A stretch of 64,000 nucleotides of DNA from Melieria omissa (GCA_963971225.1 OZ020267.1:72531718-72595717); one strand, 5' to 3'. Positions 44,124 to 55,626 are shown, numbered from the stretch's first letter. Program-made: numbers and translations. The notes: generated by a model from the letters alone, not told the origin.

Positions 44124-45235
44124 CACGCTACCTGCCGCCGTGCGCAATGACTCAAACGCAGACAGGTGGAGTGCGATTAGTTGCTTGGGTTGGACAACTG
44201 TGCACGCATCTAATTCACACATTTTGCACAGAATTGTGGCTTGCTGACTGCTCGGCAGGCGATCGGCAACGGAACAGTGCATTACCTCAATTGGACAGCA
44301 GCACATTCGCATCGACGCCACAGCCCAACACATACTTCAGCACATCCGCTACAGCGACACGGGACAAGCAACTGTGTGTGTGTGTGTGTGTGAACTGAAA
44401 AATGATGTGCATAAATCTTAATTTTGGATATTTGCCAAAAATGTCATAAATAACGATTCAATGTGGCTGCAACTACGTCTTGCACTGCACACACACACAT
44501 GACGGTTTGCTGAGTGGGTGGATGCGTGTTTGTTAGTGTACATTATTAATGTGCATGGGTGTGTGTGTGTATGCGTGTGTGCCGCACTTTGTATGTGCAT
44601 GTGTGTGTGTGCGTACTGGGCCGCATAAAATCATGATAAACTACATTCTCACACACTGCGCTAAAGTGTATTGCACACACACACACACACACATATACTC
44701 ATATTGCGTATTGATATCATAATTTATGACATGTATTTCAAGTGCGTACGTACGCGTAACATTTCAAAACTGCAAACTGCGTACGCACTCGTAGCGGCAA
44801 TTTTGATTTATTGTATGTTCAGCGCGCATTTTTGCCACTGCAATTTCCACACCACAGCGCGACAAATGCGCAAGTGGGCGGTTAGATGGCAACACTTATT
44901 GATTTATTAAGATTACCAGACCAATATTAACAGCCAACTTTGTGAACATTTTTTAAAGAAAAATGGAAAAAGTATGCAATAAAAAATTATTTTCTCATGC
45001 GATTTTCTTGTGCGTGCGTTATTAAGACATTTGGGGCTGCTTATGTGTTGAATTGAACACACACAACACAAATCACGTACCGCCAATGTGCACTTCGAGT
45101 GTCGTCGACCTTTATAAAATTGATTGAAAATGCTTATACTTACCGCTTTGAACATGAGCAGGACCTCAACTCAAAGTTTTCTGATATTTTTTCAAAAAGT
45201 ATGAAAATGTATTTAGTTATCCTTAGAAAATGGTT
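44124..45235. other. Unique DNA with CA/TG microsatellites
   Basis: TG/CA runs at about 44371-44392, 44561-44620 and 44674-44694. No gene is supported. It is the right flank of LINE B's insertion site. Confidence 0.5.
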
Positions 45236-46004
45236 TTATTGCTTTTCTCCTTGAAGATTTATATACTTTTTCAAGCGCTCAAACCAATTATCGAAGAACT
45301 TTTTCCACTCCGAATGAGACACCTTCAAAACATGGTTTTTGAGTGCTTCAGCAGCAGCTTCTGGCGACGAAAATCGTTGACCACGTATTGTTTTTCTAAT
45401 GTCATTGTCATCATTGGGTGCCAAGTCAGAGCTGTATGGAGAATGACCCACTCATTCGATGTTTTGGTCGGTCAAATAGACGGTTGTTTGAGCCGATGTG
45501 GGAGAGCGCGCATTGTCCTGGTGAAGAATGATTCTGCGTCGGCGGTTGTTTTTCCGTATTTCGTTGAACAATTCTGTCAAATGAATTGTTGGGTACCATT
45601 TCGAATTGACCGTTCTACGTTGCTCTAATGGGACAGTAGTCACATGACCAGTTTTGCCAAAGAAACAAGCGACGATTTGCTTCGATGTGCTGCGTGCCCG
45701 AACAATTTTGTTGGATTTGCCTCGTCTTGAAAGACCCACACGGACGATTGCTATTTTGTTTCGAATTAATACGCAAATTTCCATGATTCGTGATCTGTCG
45801 CGATCACAAAAACGTCTTTCGAAGTACCGCCATAGAATTTTTCCATCATTTCCTTGCACCACTCGACACGAGCCTTTTTTGAGCGATTGTCAAATTATGC
45901 GGGATATAACAAGAACAAATCTTTCTGACAGCTAAATGTTTACGCACTATCGAATTCACAGCCATGGAACTAATGCCCAAGGATGCCTTTATCTCACGGT
46001 ATGT
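45236..46004 (-). pseudogene. mariner (DD34D) transposase, broken
   Basis: Read on the minus strand from about 46004: REIKASLGISSMAVNSIVRK, HLAVRKICSCYIPHNL, then across frameshifts the first catalytic region (ATDHESW, where intact proteins have GDESW), KIVRARSTSKQIVACFFGKT, VPLEQRRTVNSKWY, the second aspartate in RIILHQDNARSPTSAQT, and after an in-frame TGA (45452) the third in HSPYSSDLAPND. Counting from the second D to the last D of LAPND gives 34 residues, the mariner spacing. The tail is GQRFSSPEAAAEALKNHVLK, SEWKKFFDNWFERLKKYI. The N-terminus is cut off at the junction with the LINE relic at 46006. Confidence 0.85.
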
Positions 46005-46005
46005 C

Positions 46006-46409
46006 AGGTTAGGTTAGGTTGAAGTGGCAGCCTCCTACGTGAGAAGCTCACTTAAGCACAACTTATGGCTCATTGCGATACCACAGTGGATGGCGCGACT
46101 ACCCCTTACAGCGCTGAGAACCAAGAAGATTCCGTGATGAACCTGGCTATATCCCCGATATTCAGAGGCGATAGCTCTGTTAGACTGGTAAAGAAAGCTG
46201 AGCCGAGAGACTTAAGTCATTTTCTGGCTAATGAAGGACACTGACACAACAGGTGGAGAACGGTCTCCTTCTCCTCCTCGGACCCGCATCCACGACAGTA
46301 GTCGTTGGATTGCAGTCCCAGTCTCTTGCTTACCCATAAGATTGTGACCCGTGACAATTGTGCTTATTGAGTGACGGCTAAGGTTAAGCAGCTGGTTAGT
46401 CCGTTTCAT
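46006..46409 (-). pseudogene. LINE 3' end: RNase H/C-terminal knuckle region relic
   Basis: On the minus strand, RHSISTIVTGHNLMGKQE is followed, after frame changes, by a cysteine/histidine stretch whose end reads EKETVLHLLCQCPSLARK and then LGSAFFTSLTELSPLNIGDI with stops. This is the C-terminal signature of RNase H-bearing LINEs (LTGH...C..C....E...HLLC.CP.L). It ends at 46006-46020 in AACCTAACCTAACC-type repeats that serve as the element tail. It abuts the truncated mariner. Confidence 0.7.
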
Positions 46410-46936
46410 GTTATTGGAAGGTCAGGTTAGTTGAAAGATACTGCAAGTCTGTTCCTCAGACCACAATTCATTCGCTACTCTTTGGTAGAATTGTCTGAGC
46501 ATCAATTTAATCGATGCAATAGGAGCTCCTACTGGGAGGAACGACGAGCCTCAACAAGCAATTTGTCTGCTCTGGCCAGTTCGTCTGCCTCGGTATGTCA
46601 CATGACGATCTTGCACAGCATTGTTGGTTTCTGGCACAATGACTGATTTTGGACAACCTTACGAAATTTGTCCTGGAGAGAACGGCAACCACACTTCAAT
46701 TCGTTAAATTATCTTATCTGGTTTAGTGCTTCATTGCCAAATACCGAATGAAGGCGGTCGAAGCACTGATTTTGAGATAATTTACTTTGGAAAACGTAAT
46801 AGTTAAATCATTACTCGAAAATGTTCACAAGTTACATCCATTTTTTCCGAGATGATTTTTTCAAGTCACTGCAAACGTACTGGACCATCTCTATTGACAA
46901 AATATAAAAGGCAGTCTACGTATGCAGATAACAAAT
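46410..46936. other. Unassigned DNA
   Basis: No supported gene; short overlapping frames on both strands show no family features. Confidence 0.4.
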
Positions 46937-47357
46937 ATAGTGAAACGAAAAGGCACTCTGTGCTGTGCATGAACGCTTTTGCAAGCATACTTTTAGGCAT
47001 GCACTGTGAAGTACGGCAAACTGGTATAATTCGCTTGGTATAGTCCGATATGGCAAGGTTCGCGAGAAATGGGCTGTGCGAGAATGGTCGAGCATTTTCC
47101 AATTGGAAGTTGCAAGAAACTTCGGCGCGATAAGAAAACTGGTATAAAAGCAGCAGTGTGCAGCGCAGTGAGTCGAGTCGGTATTGAGCAAGCAATGGGG
47201 AAACATGCAATAGTAGTAGTGTAAAGTAGAACAAGTGTAAATTGGTAAATAAAGTGACTGTTAGTTTTACTGCGTTTGCGCTGAATAATTGAAGTTGTTT
47301 TATTTTCAAACCCAATTCAAAAACGAACTCAGAGAACTTGGATTTTCGTAACAATAG
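46937..47357 (+). mobile_element. Solo LTR, Ty3/gypsy-type
   Basis: The LTR is 46941-47353 (413 bp), starting TGAAACG and ending CGTAACA, with the 4-bp duplication ATAG at 46937-46940 and 47354-47357. A TATA box TATAAAAG lies at 47143 (context AACTGGTATAAAAGCAGCAG) and a poly(A) signal AATAAA at 47248. It is clearly the same family as 24994-25426 (shared TTTAGGCATGCACTGTGAAG, CTTGGTATAGTCCGATATGG, TGCAAGAAACTTCGGCGCGA). No internal retroviral genes are present. Confidence 0.85.
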
Positions 47358-47460
47358 ATTTGTGGTACTGGGCTCCGGCGGCACTCCGAAGATTTTTTGA
47401 GCCAATGACGACAAACAGTAAAGTATGGAGCACGTCATGTTGCATGACTGCTGATGACTG
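47358..47460 (-). pseudogene. Possible hAT transposase C-terminal scrap
   Basis: On the minus strand, LSSLAQKIFGVPPEPSTTNL resembles the hAT dimerisation-domain phrase (L---A-K---IP-TS-PSERVFS). Only about 30 residues can be matched and the SERVFS core is not preserved. The LTR at 46941-47353 would have landed in it. Confidence 0.3.
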
Positions 47461-47580
47461 ACACGACAGACGTTCAAGTTGAATGCTAGAATCGTAAATA
47501 TTGCATACTTTTAGGGGGGGCTAGTTAATCATGGTCTGCTGAATTGAAATCTCTAATTTGTTTTTCTTAAACTTTTGTAT

Positions 47581-48110
47581 AGGGTGTTTTTTTAGAGGTT
47601 TGTTTTTCGAATAGAGATAAAACTGGCATTTTGTGGTCAAATCTGGCAACTCTAATGTCATTTATGTTCAGTTTGGTTTGCCATTTCATCATGAACAGGT
47701 TGACAAAAGAACAACGCTTGCAAATCGTGAAAATTTATTTCGAAAATAATGGTTCAGTTCGCGAAGTTTACCGCAAGCTCCGTCCATTTTATGGTCGACA
47801 TCGTCCATCAGAGCAATTAATTCGGTTAACCATGGGTCGTTTTTGCACTACGTTTACTCTATGTGATAATACGCATCCGCAGAGACGTCGAACAGTGCGC
47901 ACCGAAGAAACAATTGCCGCTGTAGAGCAAAATGTTGAAGAGGACCCGAATGAATCGATTCGCCACCGTGCACAGCAATTGGAGCTGGTTGAAAATTGGA
48001 CCTGTAGAATTGGCTTCATTCGAGCCAGCCGCGGCGGCCATATGCCCGAAATCATATTTAAACATTAATGGCATAAAATTATCCTTCCAATAAAGCCAAA
48101 TTGATGGACA
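47581..48110 (+). mobile_element. Internally deleted mariner-type element
   Basis: Begins with AGGGTGTTTTTTTAGAGGTT, a typical terminal repeat for this group, and encodes only the two ends of the transposase (next entry). The right terminal repeat is not recognisable, so the right boundary is approximate. Confidence 0.6.
47691..48068 (+). pseudogene. Transposase with the DDE domain deleted
   Basis: Starts MNRLTKEQRLQIVKIYFENN, GSVREVYRKLRPFYGRH, RPSEQLIRLTM, NTHPQRRRTVRTEETIAAVE, the N-terminal DNA-binding (DUF4817-type) region of a mariner-related family common in insects. After IRHRAQQLEL the frame jumps directly to VENWTCRIGFIRASRGGHM and PEIIFK, the extreme C-terminus. About 200 or more residues with all catalytic acids are missing, yet the frame is kept, giving a 125-residue protein that could in principle still bind terminal repeats. 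The remaining frame has no stop. No evidence shows it is expressed. Confidence 0.75.
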
Positions 48111-48414
48111 TTAAAACATCAACATTGATTATTGCAAAGAGTAACAGAAATTGTCTCAGGACCCTTTAGTTTTGCAATAAAAACGATAATAATAGACGTA
48201 TGTTTTGCTTTATTGCAGTTTTCTCAATTTTTCATGCTGATTGCATACTTTTAGGCATGAAAAAAATAAATTTTGTCGAAAAATAGGTGTTTAGATCACT
48301 TTTCAAATTGAATTATTTTCTGAGATCGGAAGATATCGGAGGATATTATTATTATTATCCGAAAAAGAAAAAATGTTTCTTAAAATAAAAAAAAAATCCA
48401 GGAACATACTTTCA
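48111..48414. other. AT-rich DNA
   Basis: No feature found. A copy of the word TGCATACTTTTAGGCATG, also seen inside the two related LTRs, lies at 48241-48258. Confidence 0.4.
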
Positions 48415-48885
48415 CATACTTTTTAGATATTTCCCTCTAAGTTTTGCCAATTTTCAGATTTTTAATTTGAAAAAATATTTTGATTTAAAAGTGATGTAAA
48501 AGCCTCAGCTTTGCAAATTTTTGAAATAACATTAAAAGCGAAAATGGCCACAGCATTTCTTAATCTATATCAAAAGTTTCAGAAACTTCTTGGTAACCAT
48601 ATATTTTTACAATTGTTTTTCCTCAATAGACTCAAAAACAGAAGAGATGTGTTTACATTTTTTTGTGAAAAAAGTTTAAACTTTGAGCCGCTTTTGCACA
48701 CACACTAATTAGATGTTACTGAAACTTTCAATATAGATAAAGAAATACTGTGGCAATTTTTGTTTTTAATGTTTTCTTAAAATTTGCAAAGCTCAGGCTT
48801 TTACTTCACTTTAATTTTAAAATATTTTTCTAAATTAAAAATCTGCAAATTGGCAAAACTGAGAGGAAAATATCTAAAAAGTATG
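48415..48885. mobile_element. Foldback MITE with ~175-bp inverted arms
   Basis: Arms 48415-48589 and 48712-48885 are inverted copies: both contain CATACTTTTTAGATAT, GTTTTGCCAATTT, AAAAGCC(T)(C/G)AGCTTTGCAAA, and CCACAG(C/T)ATTTCTT(A/T)ATCTAT. They enclose about 120 bp. No coding capacity. The RNA or single strand would form a long hairpin. The flanking duplication was not determined. Confidence 0.8.
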
Positions 48886-49875
48886 TAAGTTAAGCTCCAG
48901 GCAGACAAGTTGGCTAAAGGTAGCCAAGAATAGTGCTATGGTTCAGTTTTATTTTGACAAGCAACGGCGTAAAGTGAGAGATTTCAAGTGAAAATGAAAG
49001 TAAAGTGACTAGCAAATCAGACCACAATGTTAAACTGCGCTAAAAAATGTCATTATGTTTTAATTTGGCATAATCCAGCGATACGAAGTAGGCCTCTTGT
49101 GGCCAGGAATACTTTTCTTTATAATATTTATTGATGTCGTTAACGATTCATTGCATTTTAACTTGAGTTCGCATATAAATCTGTAGAAAATATTTGTCTG
49201 CAAAATCTGACAGCAAACATTTTTTGGAATTTGCACATTCATACATAACCAGGATATGTTCTTATAATATTTTAAACGCCTAAAAGCTCGCAAATGAATT
49301 CTGTTGCAATTTTCCATTTGCTGTGTAAAACTCTACACATACAGAAATACATAGAAAACTCACACATCCAGCAGCCAATGTGTAGCTGTCATATTTGCCG
49401 CAAAAAGCTTTCGGCTATAACAACATGAAGACCTTTTTCCGCCTGTCGACGTTTTGCTCACTCCATTCGTTTTTTTCGAACCGTAAATCTGTGTTTTTTT
49501 TTTATTTCGACAAGAATTAATTTTTTGGCTTTTGGCTCAGCTAGCCACAAAAATATACATACGTACCATATATAGGTTTAAAAAAAAAAAATTCTGGCTG
49601 CTTTGAGGTGATTGTGCAGACACGCAAACACAAAGCGACTTCAAAACCTTGTGGCAGGGACGCAGTTAATTAACACTTTAGTGTACGTCTAGTATACTTA
49701 TATGTCAATTTTTGCATACATACACACATACATTCATACATATATATATGTATATAGAAAAGGTACTTACCATAGTAGACGGCAAAATGCCTTGCAGTCA
49801 TGAAACTGTAATCGTGGGTGTGTTAATGCCGCTCAACTAATGAGTTACCGCGCGACACCTCATTCACTTAATCAT
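48886..49875. other. Unassigned AT-rich DNA
   Basis: No gene is supported. A CATA/TATA-type simple repeat lies near 49717-49755. It is the left flank of LINE C. Confidence 0.5.
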
Positions 49876-49888
49876 TCAGCAGATGGTG
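49876..49888. repeat. Target-site duplication of LINE C, left copy
   Basis: tcagcagatggtg, identical to 55772-55784. It directly precedes a T-run (the poly(A) tail of the minus-strand element). Confidence 0.8.
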
Positions 49889-50146
49889 GTTTTTTTTGTT
49901 TTAACGAGGAGGGAAACATCGAAAGCCTAAGGTCAGTGCGGGACTTTAAACCGCTAAACCCTCCTCTCGTCCGTACGGTATGCCCTCCTGGGACCACCGC
50001 GAGGTATTTCGTCAGGAGGCCGTCGTGAGCGTTGCCGCTCAATCGTCTGTCATGTCAGTCCTTGTCGTCATGGTGCCGTATTTGTTGCCGTGTGAGTGGC
50101 GCGGATCACCTTGCCGCTTTTGAAACCATCTCGCTGTTGCTGCAGA

Positions 50147-53100
50147 TTAGGAGCGCAACTCTCCTGCTCTGTTGGCGTTTATCGTCGCTTTCCGCGCGCG
50201 CTCGATTCGTCGTAGGGTTTGCATGACGGTAGCTGCCGCTGAACATACAGCTCTCCAATTCGCAGCGTCGTCGCACGCAGCGTCGAGCGAGACAAGATTG
50301 TCCTGCGTTAGACGTTGGTCAATGGTTCTGCTCATGTCTGCGCGGATGCCGTCAAAGCGCGGGCATTCGAAGAATACGTGTTCCGCAGTCTCGTGGATGT
50401 CTGGGCAGTGCGAGCAGAAGGGATCCTCTTCGTGTTTGTATTTGTGGAGGTACTGCTTAAAACAGCCGTGCCCACTAAATACCTGCGTGCTGTAGTAGTC
50501 AAGCTCACCGTGTGTTCTGTTAACCCACACGCCAACATCACTGATGAGCCGATGTGCTCTTTCAGCTGTCTTAGCAGCGTCTGTGCTTTTCGCACCGGGC
50601 GTATAGAGGCGTCGCATCTCTGCCGCGAACAGGTCGATGGGCGGTTTGCTTGCTAGGACGCATATGGCGTCGTCTGACACTGTGCGGAAAGCGCTGGTCA
50701 CCCGGAGTGCGCTGAGCCTGTAGACTGATCGTATCCCCTTTGTGTGATTTTTCACCTCCGCCACATTTTCCCAAATTGGCGCCGCATACAGCAGGATGGA
50801 GCTGATTACTCGCGATATCAAAAGACGCCGACTAGCGCGCGGACGTGCGATATTTACGCGCGCCGCCTTCTTGCACACGGCCTTGAGGTGTTCTTTGAAA
50901 ATTAGCCTCGCGTCTATTAGCACGCCAAGGTACCGCAGAAATGGCTGCGAGGTTATTTGGTGCTCCCCCACTGTTATTGTGAGGACCTCGCTAACCCTCC
51001 CGTGCTCAGCAGAACCGCGTCTGCCTTATGTGCTGCGAGCTCAAGCTTTGCGCTGCTTAGCCAACGTCTGACGCGTGTTGTTGTCTCATTGCACACTATC
51101 TGGTGTGCACTGACGTGCTTTGCCACTGCCACTATGGCAATGTCGTCGGCTAGCCTACGATATGTGTATCGTTTGGCAGCTCCAAACGGAGGATGCCGTC
51201 GAACATGACGTTCCAAGCACCGAGCCCTGTGGAACGCCACCGGTGACTTCGTAGCGCTGTACGCCATCGTCGATGTCAAAGTATAGAACCCGGTCTTCGA
51301 AATAACTGGAAATGAGCCGCTGGAGGTACGTTGGCACTTCGTAGTCGTATAGGGCGTCCATAATTCGGGGCCAGCTCGCCGAATTGAATGCGTTTTTTAT
51401 GTCTAAGGTGACAACTGCGCCTAGCCACCGCTTACCGCTAATAGCTTCGCGTGCTATTCTAGTTACGGCTTCAATGGCGTCGACCGTGAATCGCGCTTTG
51501 CGAAAGCCATATTGCTGAGCCGAGAGACCGCCTGGGGCCTCCAGCGTTTCTTGTAGCCGGCTGCAAATGATTAGCTCGAATACTTTGCCAATCGTGTCCA
51601 GCATGCAGAGTGGTCGGTACGAGGATGGCTGCTCTGGTTGTTTGCCAGGTTTAAGCAAGAGCACTAGCCGTTGCTGCTTCCACTTGCTAGGGAACACGCC
51701 TTCATTCATGCATGCTGTGTATTGTAACGATAAGACAGTCTGTCGCTGTGCAAAGCAACCCTGTCGCTTCGCGCCGTGCTATAATTCAATCTGGCAACGA
51801 CGGCCGCAATAATAAGGGGAACTTTTAGGCCAACCTGGCAATGATGGAAACTTTTAGTCCAACCTGGCAATGATGGTCGCGATCATCATGGAATCCTGTA
51901 GTCCACTCCGGAATGTGCGAGAACGATCTGCGCGATGGCCGGACAGGTATAAAAGGCAGCCGGGTGCGGCGCAGCGAGTCAGTCTGATTTTGACTAGTGA
52001 AGGTGCCATACGGAGTAATTGAGCAAATACTGAAGTGTAAAGATAGTGGAGTGTAAAAGTGTGAAATAAAGTGATTGTCGGTTTATTTTACTGACTGCGT
52101 TTGAGAAACTGATTGTGTTTTATTTTCAAATTACGCAATCCAGAGAAACGTAACAGCCCACTAGAACTAGTATTCGTAACAGTATAAATTGGGAAAGACG
52201 TCTGGCCTAGCTGTCATTGCCGCCTTTAGAGCCACGTTGGGGATGCCGTCCAGGCCTGGAGCTTTGCTGTCCGCGATTTTGGCTATTGTTGATACAACCT
52301 TGCCAGGCGTCACCGCCGGGATATTGACACACCGCGGTTGGTTCAGTGCGCATACCCGTTTCCTCTTCGGTGGGAAAAGCGTCTCAACTACGGCCTTGAG
52401 CAGCGTCGAGTCTGTCGGCTGTGGGGACCTGGGTCCTTTAATCTTCCTTTAATCTTTTCCCCACGGGTCTACGTCGGCTGCCTCGCACAGCGCCTTGAAG
52501 CATGCTTCTTTACTAGCTTTAATGGCATGTTTCAGAGTCTGTCTATGCTCTTTGTACTCTGTGCGACAGCAGTCATACGCTGAAGAGTTTCTCGATCTTT
52601 GCATAACTCTGCGCGCCTGGTGGCAGCGTTTTCTGGCGTTTGCGATGTCCGCGTTCCACCAGTGCACTGGTTTTCTAGCACCTGAGCTCCTCATTCTTGG
52701 CATTGCAGTATCGCATGCCTGGCTGAGCTTTGCCGTGATATTGGCAGCCATTTTGTCCGCCGTATCCATTGGCAGCTGCTCCATGCTCCAAGCTACATCA
52801 AATACTTCGGCATCGAACTTGCATCTTGTCCAGCCAATTTGCTGCGCTTTGCGTACGTGCGTAATTTTTTGTTCTGAGGTTGTGTCTAGCTCGATTATTA
52901 TCGCCGCGTGATCGCTGTGCGTGTAGATATTGCTTACTACCCATTTTGCATTTCGCGCAATAGTGCAGTGCGCGAACGTGAGATCAATCGCCGATCTGCC
53001 TCTGCCTGTGTCAAAAGTGTGCTGGCCCCCATGGTTAAGAAGATGCAGCTCTAACGGCGCTAGGCATTCTAGCAGCACTCTTCCTCGGTGATTTGTTCTC

Positions 53101-53488
53101 ACGCTGCCCCATGTTGTCGACCACGCATTGAAGTCGCCGGCGATTACCACTGGTGCTTTTCCCCGCACCTCCGCCAACAAGGCTGTGAGCATATGCTCGA
53201 AATCCGATATGCTCAGGCTCGGTGGGGCATAGCAGGAGAAAAGGTAAATACCGCCAATTTTCACCCACGTGAAACCGTGTTCTCGTCTGGCCATTTTGCT
53301 CTGAAAGGCCTTGCCGTTCACCGCCCACACAGCAGCTTTATTCCCTGCGTCTGCCGTCCACTGGTGCCTTCTATGCTTGTATACTGCTCGCATAGCAGCG
53401 TGACATCTACCTTGTGCTCCGTTATTGTCTGCTTCAATAAGTCCTGTGCAGCAGCGCAGTGGTTTAGGTTGAGCTGCATGATCTTCAT
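50147..53488 (-). pseudogene. LINE C ORF2 (endonuclease, RT, zinc knuckle), broken
   Basis: Starts at ATG 53488 (MKIMQLNLNHCAAAQDLL), sharing ATGA with the end of ORF1. After a frameshift near 53340: FSCYAPPSLS, VVIAGDFNAWSTTWGSVRTN, SAIDLTF, YTHSDHAAIIIEL, i.e. a complete endonuclease, and HWWNADIANARKRCHQARR. The frame breaks at about 52450 near a duplicated gattaaagga word. RT resumes around the LTR insertion: PDVFPNLYTACMNEGVFPSK reads through when the LTR is removed. Then RLVLLLKPGKQPEQPSSYRP, QQYGFRKARFTVDAI, VTLDIKNAFNSASW, GVPQGSVLG, a frameshift, and LADDIAIVAVAKH (the YADD box with the tyrosine replaced). The last part ends FSGHGCFKQYLHKYK and CSHCPDIHETAEHVFFEC. Non-functional. Confidence 0.85.
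51719..52185 (+). mobile_element. Solo LTR inserted in LINE C RT
   Basis: The LTR is 51723-52181 (459 bp), starting TGTAACG and ending CGTAACA, flanked by GTAT at 51719-51722 and 52182-52185. TATA box at 51948 (ACAGGTATAAAAGGCAGCC) and poly(A) signal AATAAA at 52065. Removing it with one copy of GTAT restores a continuous reading frame in the RT of LINE C, which proves the insertion and its borders. Related in its 3' third to the LTRs at 24994 and 46941. Confidence 0.92.
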
Positions 53489-54575
53489 TTCGAAACATTT
53501 TGCATTGCCTCTTTTAACATTTGGCACTTGTAGCTACCTGCCGCAGGGTTGCCTAAGCACAATGCACACTTTTCCTGGTTGTTGCATTTCGCCGCCAGGT
53601 GGCCGCTTTCACCGCACTTCCTGCATAGAGCGGTCCTGTCAACTGCTGATTTGCAGTGCATTGCCATTTGCCCGTAGCCCCAGCACCTGTAGCAGCTTTT
53701 CACTAACACTATGTCTCGTATCCTACAGGATACCCAGCCTACGCGAATGTGGCGAGCATTCAAAGCTTTTTTGCCTCGTCTGCCGGCAGAGCAGAGCGTC
53801 TGCGTACTACCGTGTCCGCATGGAGCTGAATACCGCATTGCTTGTGCAACGCGTCAAAAATTTCGGTAGGCGTTGTGACTTCGTCCAGGGCCCTGCATTG
53901 GATCGTAATCGTGTGCTGCTTTGCCTCCACTTTCGCCTCCTCCTTCAGCACCCCCTCAATTGCCGTTTGGTAGTCCTCTGTCTTGCCTTGCTGCGTTCGC
54001 TTGAACTCTAGCAACAAGTCGCCTTTGGCTGTTCTCCGTATAGCCTCTATGTCATCGCTGAGGGGCTTCAGGACTTCACTGGCCTTGACCCTACGTAAAA
54101 TATCTGCGAACGACGAGTCGCCCGTCTTCGATATGACTATCGCGTCCGGTCTTGGCCTAATCTGCTTCACCGCACCCTTGTCTTCTTTCCCTTCATGGCT
54201 ATGTTTACATTTGCGCCGTTTCCCACTTGCCAATTGACAGTCAGCTGCGCCGGATGTAGTTGCTGCATTAGAGTTGGCAGTAGCCGTGCTCGTCGCTTTA
54301 CCTTTGTGGCCGTTTTCGATGGCGCTAAGACCCACTTGCGTCGTTTGCTGCCTACCGTCTTTTTTGCTATTGCCCTGTTGTTGTTGCTGCGCGCTGCTAT
54401 TGTGCGCCGCTTGTTTTGGCGACGTTACTCGCGATCGTTTTTGTGTTGGCAGCGATCGATATTCAGGGATCGAGTCGGCCTCCTCACTAGTTACTTGCCT
54501 GTTCACTTCTGTAGCAACTTGAGTCGTTTGCGTACTCTGCTCAGCCGTTTTTCTGCTGCTGCGCGTACTACCCAT
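53485..54575 (-). pseudogene. LINE C ORF1 (gag-like, CCHC), frameshifted
   Basis: Preferred start ATG at 54575 (MGSTRSSRKTAEQSTQ). A long low-complexity region rich in S/T/Q/A (with QQQQQ) and a basic KRRKCKHSHEGK segment precede the gag core: RPRPDAIVISKTGDSSFADI, EAIRRTAKGDLLLEFKR, TIQCRALDEVTTPTEIF. A frameshift near 53800 leads to the frame with SCRIRDIVLVKSCYRCWGYG, the knuckles CYRCWGYGQMAMHC and CRKCGESGHLAAKC, and a partial third CALCLG. The stop at 53485-53487 overlaps the ORF2 start. The N-terminal region does not resemble LINE B's, while the core and knuckles do. Confidence 0.82.
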
Positions 54576-55471
54576 TATTACCAGGACCTCTTTACAGTTC
54601 CCTCCCCCCCCCCGGTGCATCGCGGTCGCTTCGGCTTAGCGGTAGTTTCCCTACGCGCCCCGTTATAGAGGTGGGGGTAGAGCCGTTTTCTTCCGAGTTT
54701 CGTCCCGATTCTGTAATAACGCAACTCTCCTCCGCTTGTATGCTCGGTGGTGAAGACTGCGAGCGTTCTTCGTTCCTACGGGTCGGCGATCGTGCTAATT
54801 TTGTTCGGCTTTTAAACGGGTTTATCGCTAATACCCCTGATATCTCGGTATGTCGCGCTTCATTCACCCCTACAGAGCCAGCGTTCTCCTATGAGCCAAT
54901 TAGCGGTGTTGCCCTTCCGCCATTACTCACGCTTCGCCCCGATTGAGGCGATCGGTTGACGCTCATCGTTGCCGCTCAGTTTGCTCGATTGCTATTGGTC
55001 GGTGCAATGGCACTAGCGAAAAATATTTCAATGGCCGCCTAAGCTGGCTGCAGCCAATAGGAATGTCAGCTAACCAACAACAATAGACAGGCGCTGTATT
55101 ACCCACTTTAGTGGGCGCGCGACTCCAGTCGCTCCCAAACTGTCGTTATTTGAGTACACTCCCAATGTCCAAGGAACGTATCTTATTCGATCAACTGGTT
55201 TGGGAATTGGGTCGCGAACCCAGTCTCTCCCAAACTGTCGTTAATTGAACACACTCGTAATGCAAAAAGAACGTACCTTTTTTGATCAGCTGATTTGGAG
55301 ATTAAACAGCTGATTAATGTTTATAAACCCTATGGTGTTGCGCGGGATTTTGCGAAGACCTGTGTGGTGAGTTTTCGTCGTCCAAGAAAATTTCTGTGAA
55401 AGCAGCGAACCATCAAAATTAAAACACAATTTTGGTACGCTTGTGTCCCAGCTTGTGCCTGCACACTTTGC

Positions 55472-55626
55472 CAGGCGCGGATTCAGAAAAATATGTCGGG
55501 AGGGGTTTCAAAAAGTAATTCTTTAATATTTGTAAAATGCCGTTTAATTTGTATGTAGTTTTATAGGCGATCCAAATATTTCGGGGGGGTTTCAACCTCC
55601 AAACCGCCCCCCTGAATCCGCCACTG
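55472..55626. mobile_element. hAT MITE in the 5' region of LINE C
   Basis: 155 bp. Terminal inverted repeats CAGGCGCGGATTCAG and CAGTGGCGGATTCAG match at 13 of 15 positions and lead into G/C runs. Flanking 8-bp repeats cactttgc (55464-55471) and cactttac (55627-55634) differ at one position, as in an aged target duplication. No coding capacity. Confidence 0.8.

Noticed and set aside
53088..54668. Long plus-strand frames across LINE C
   Set aside because: Antisense shadows of LINE C ORF1 and ORF2.
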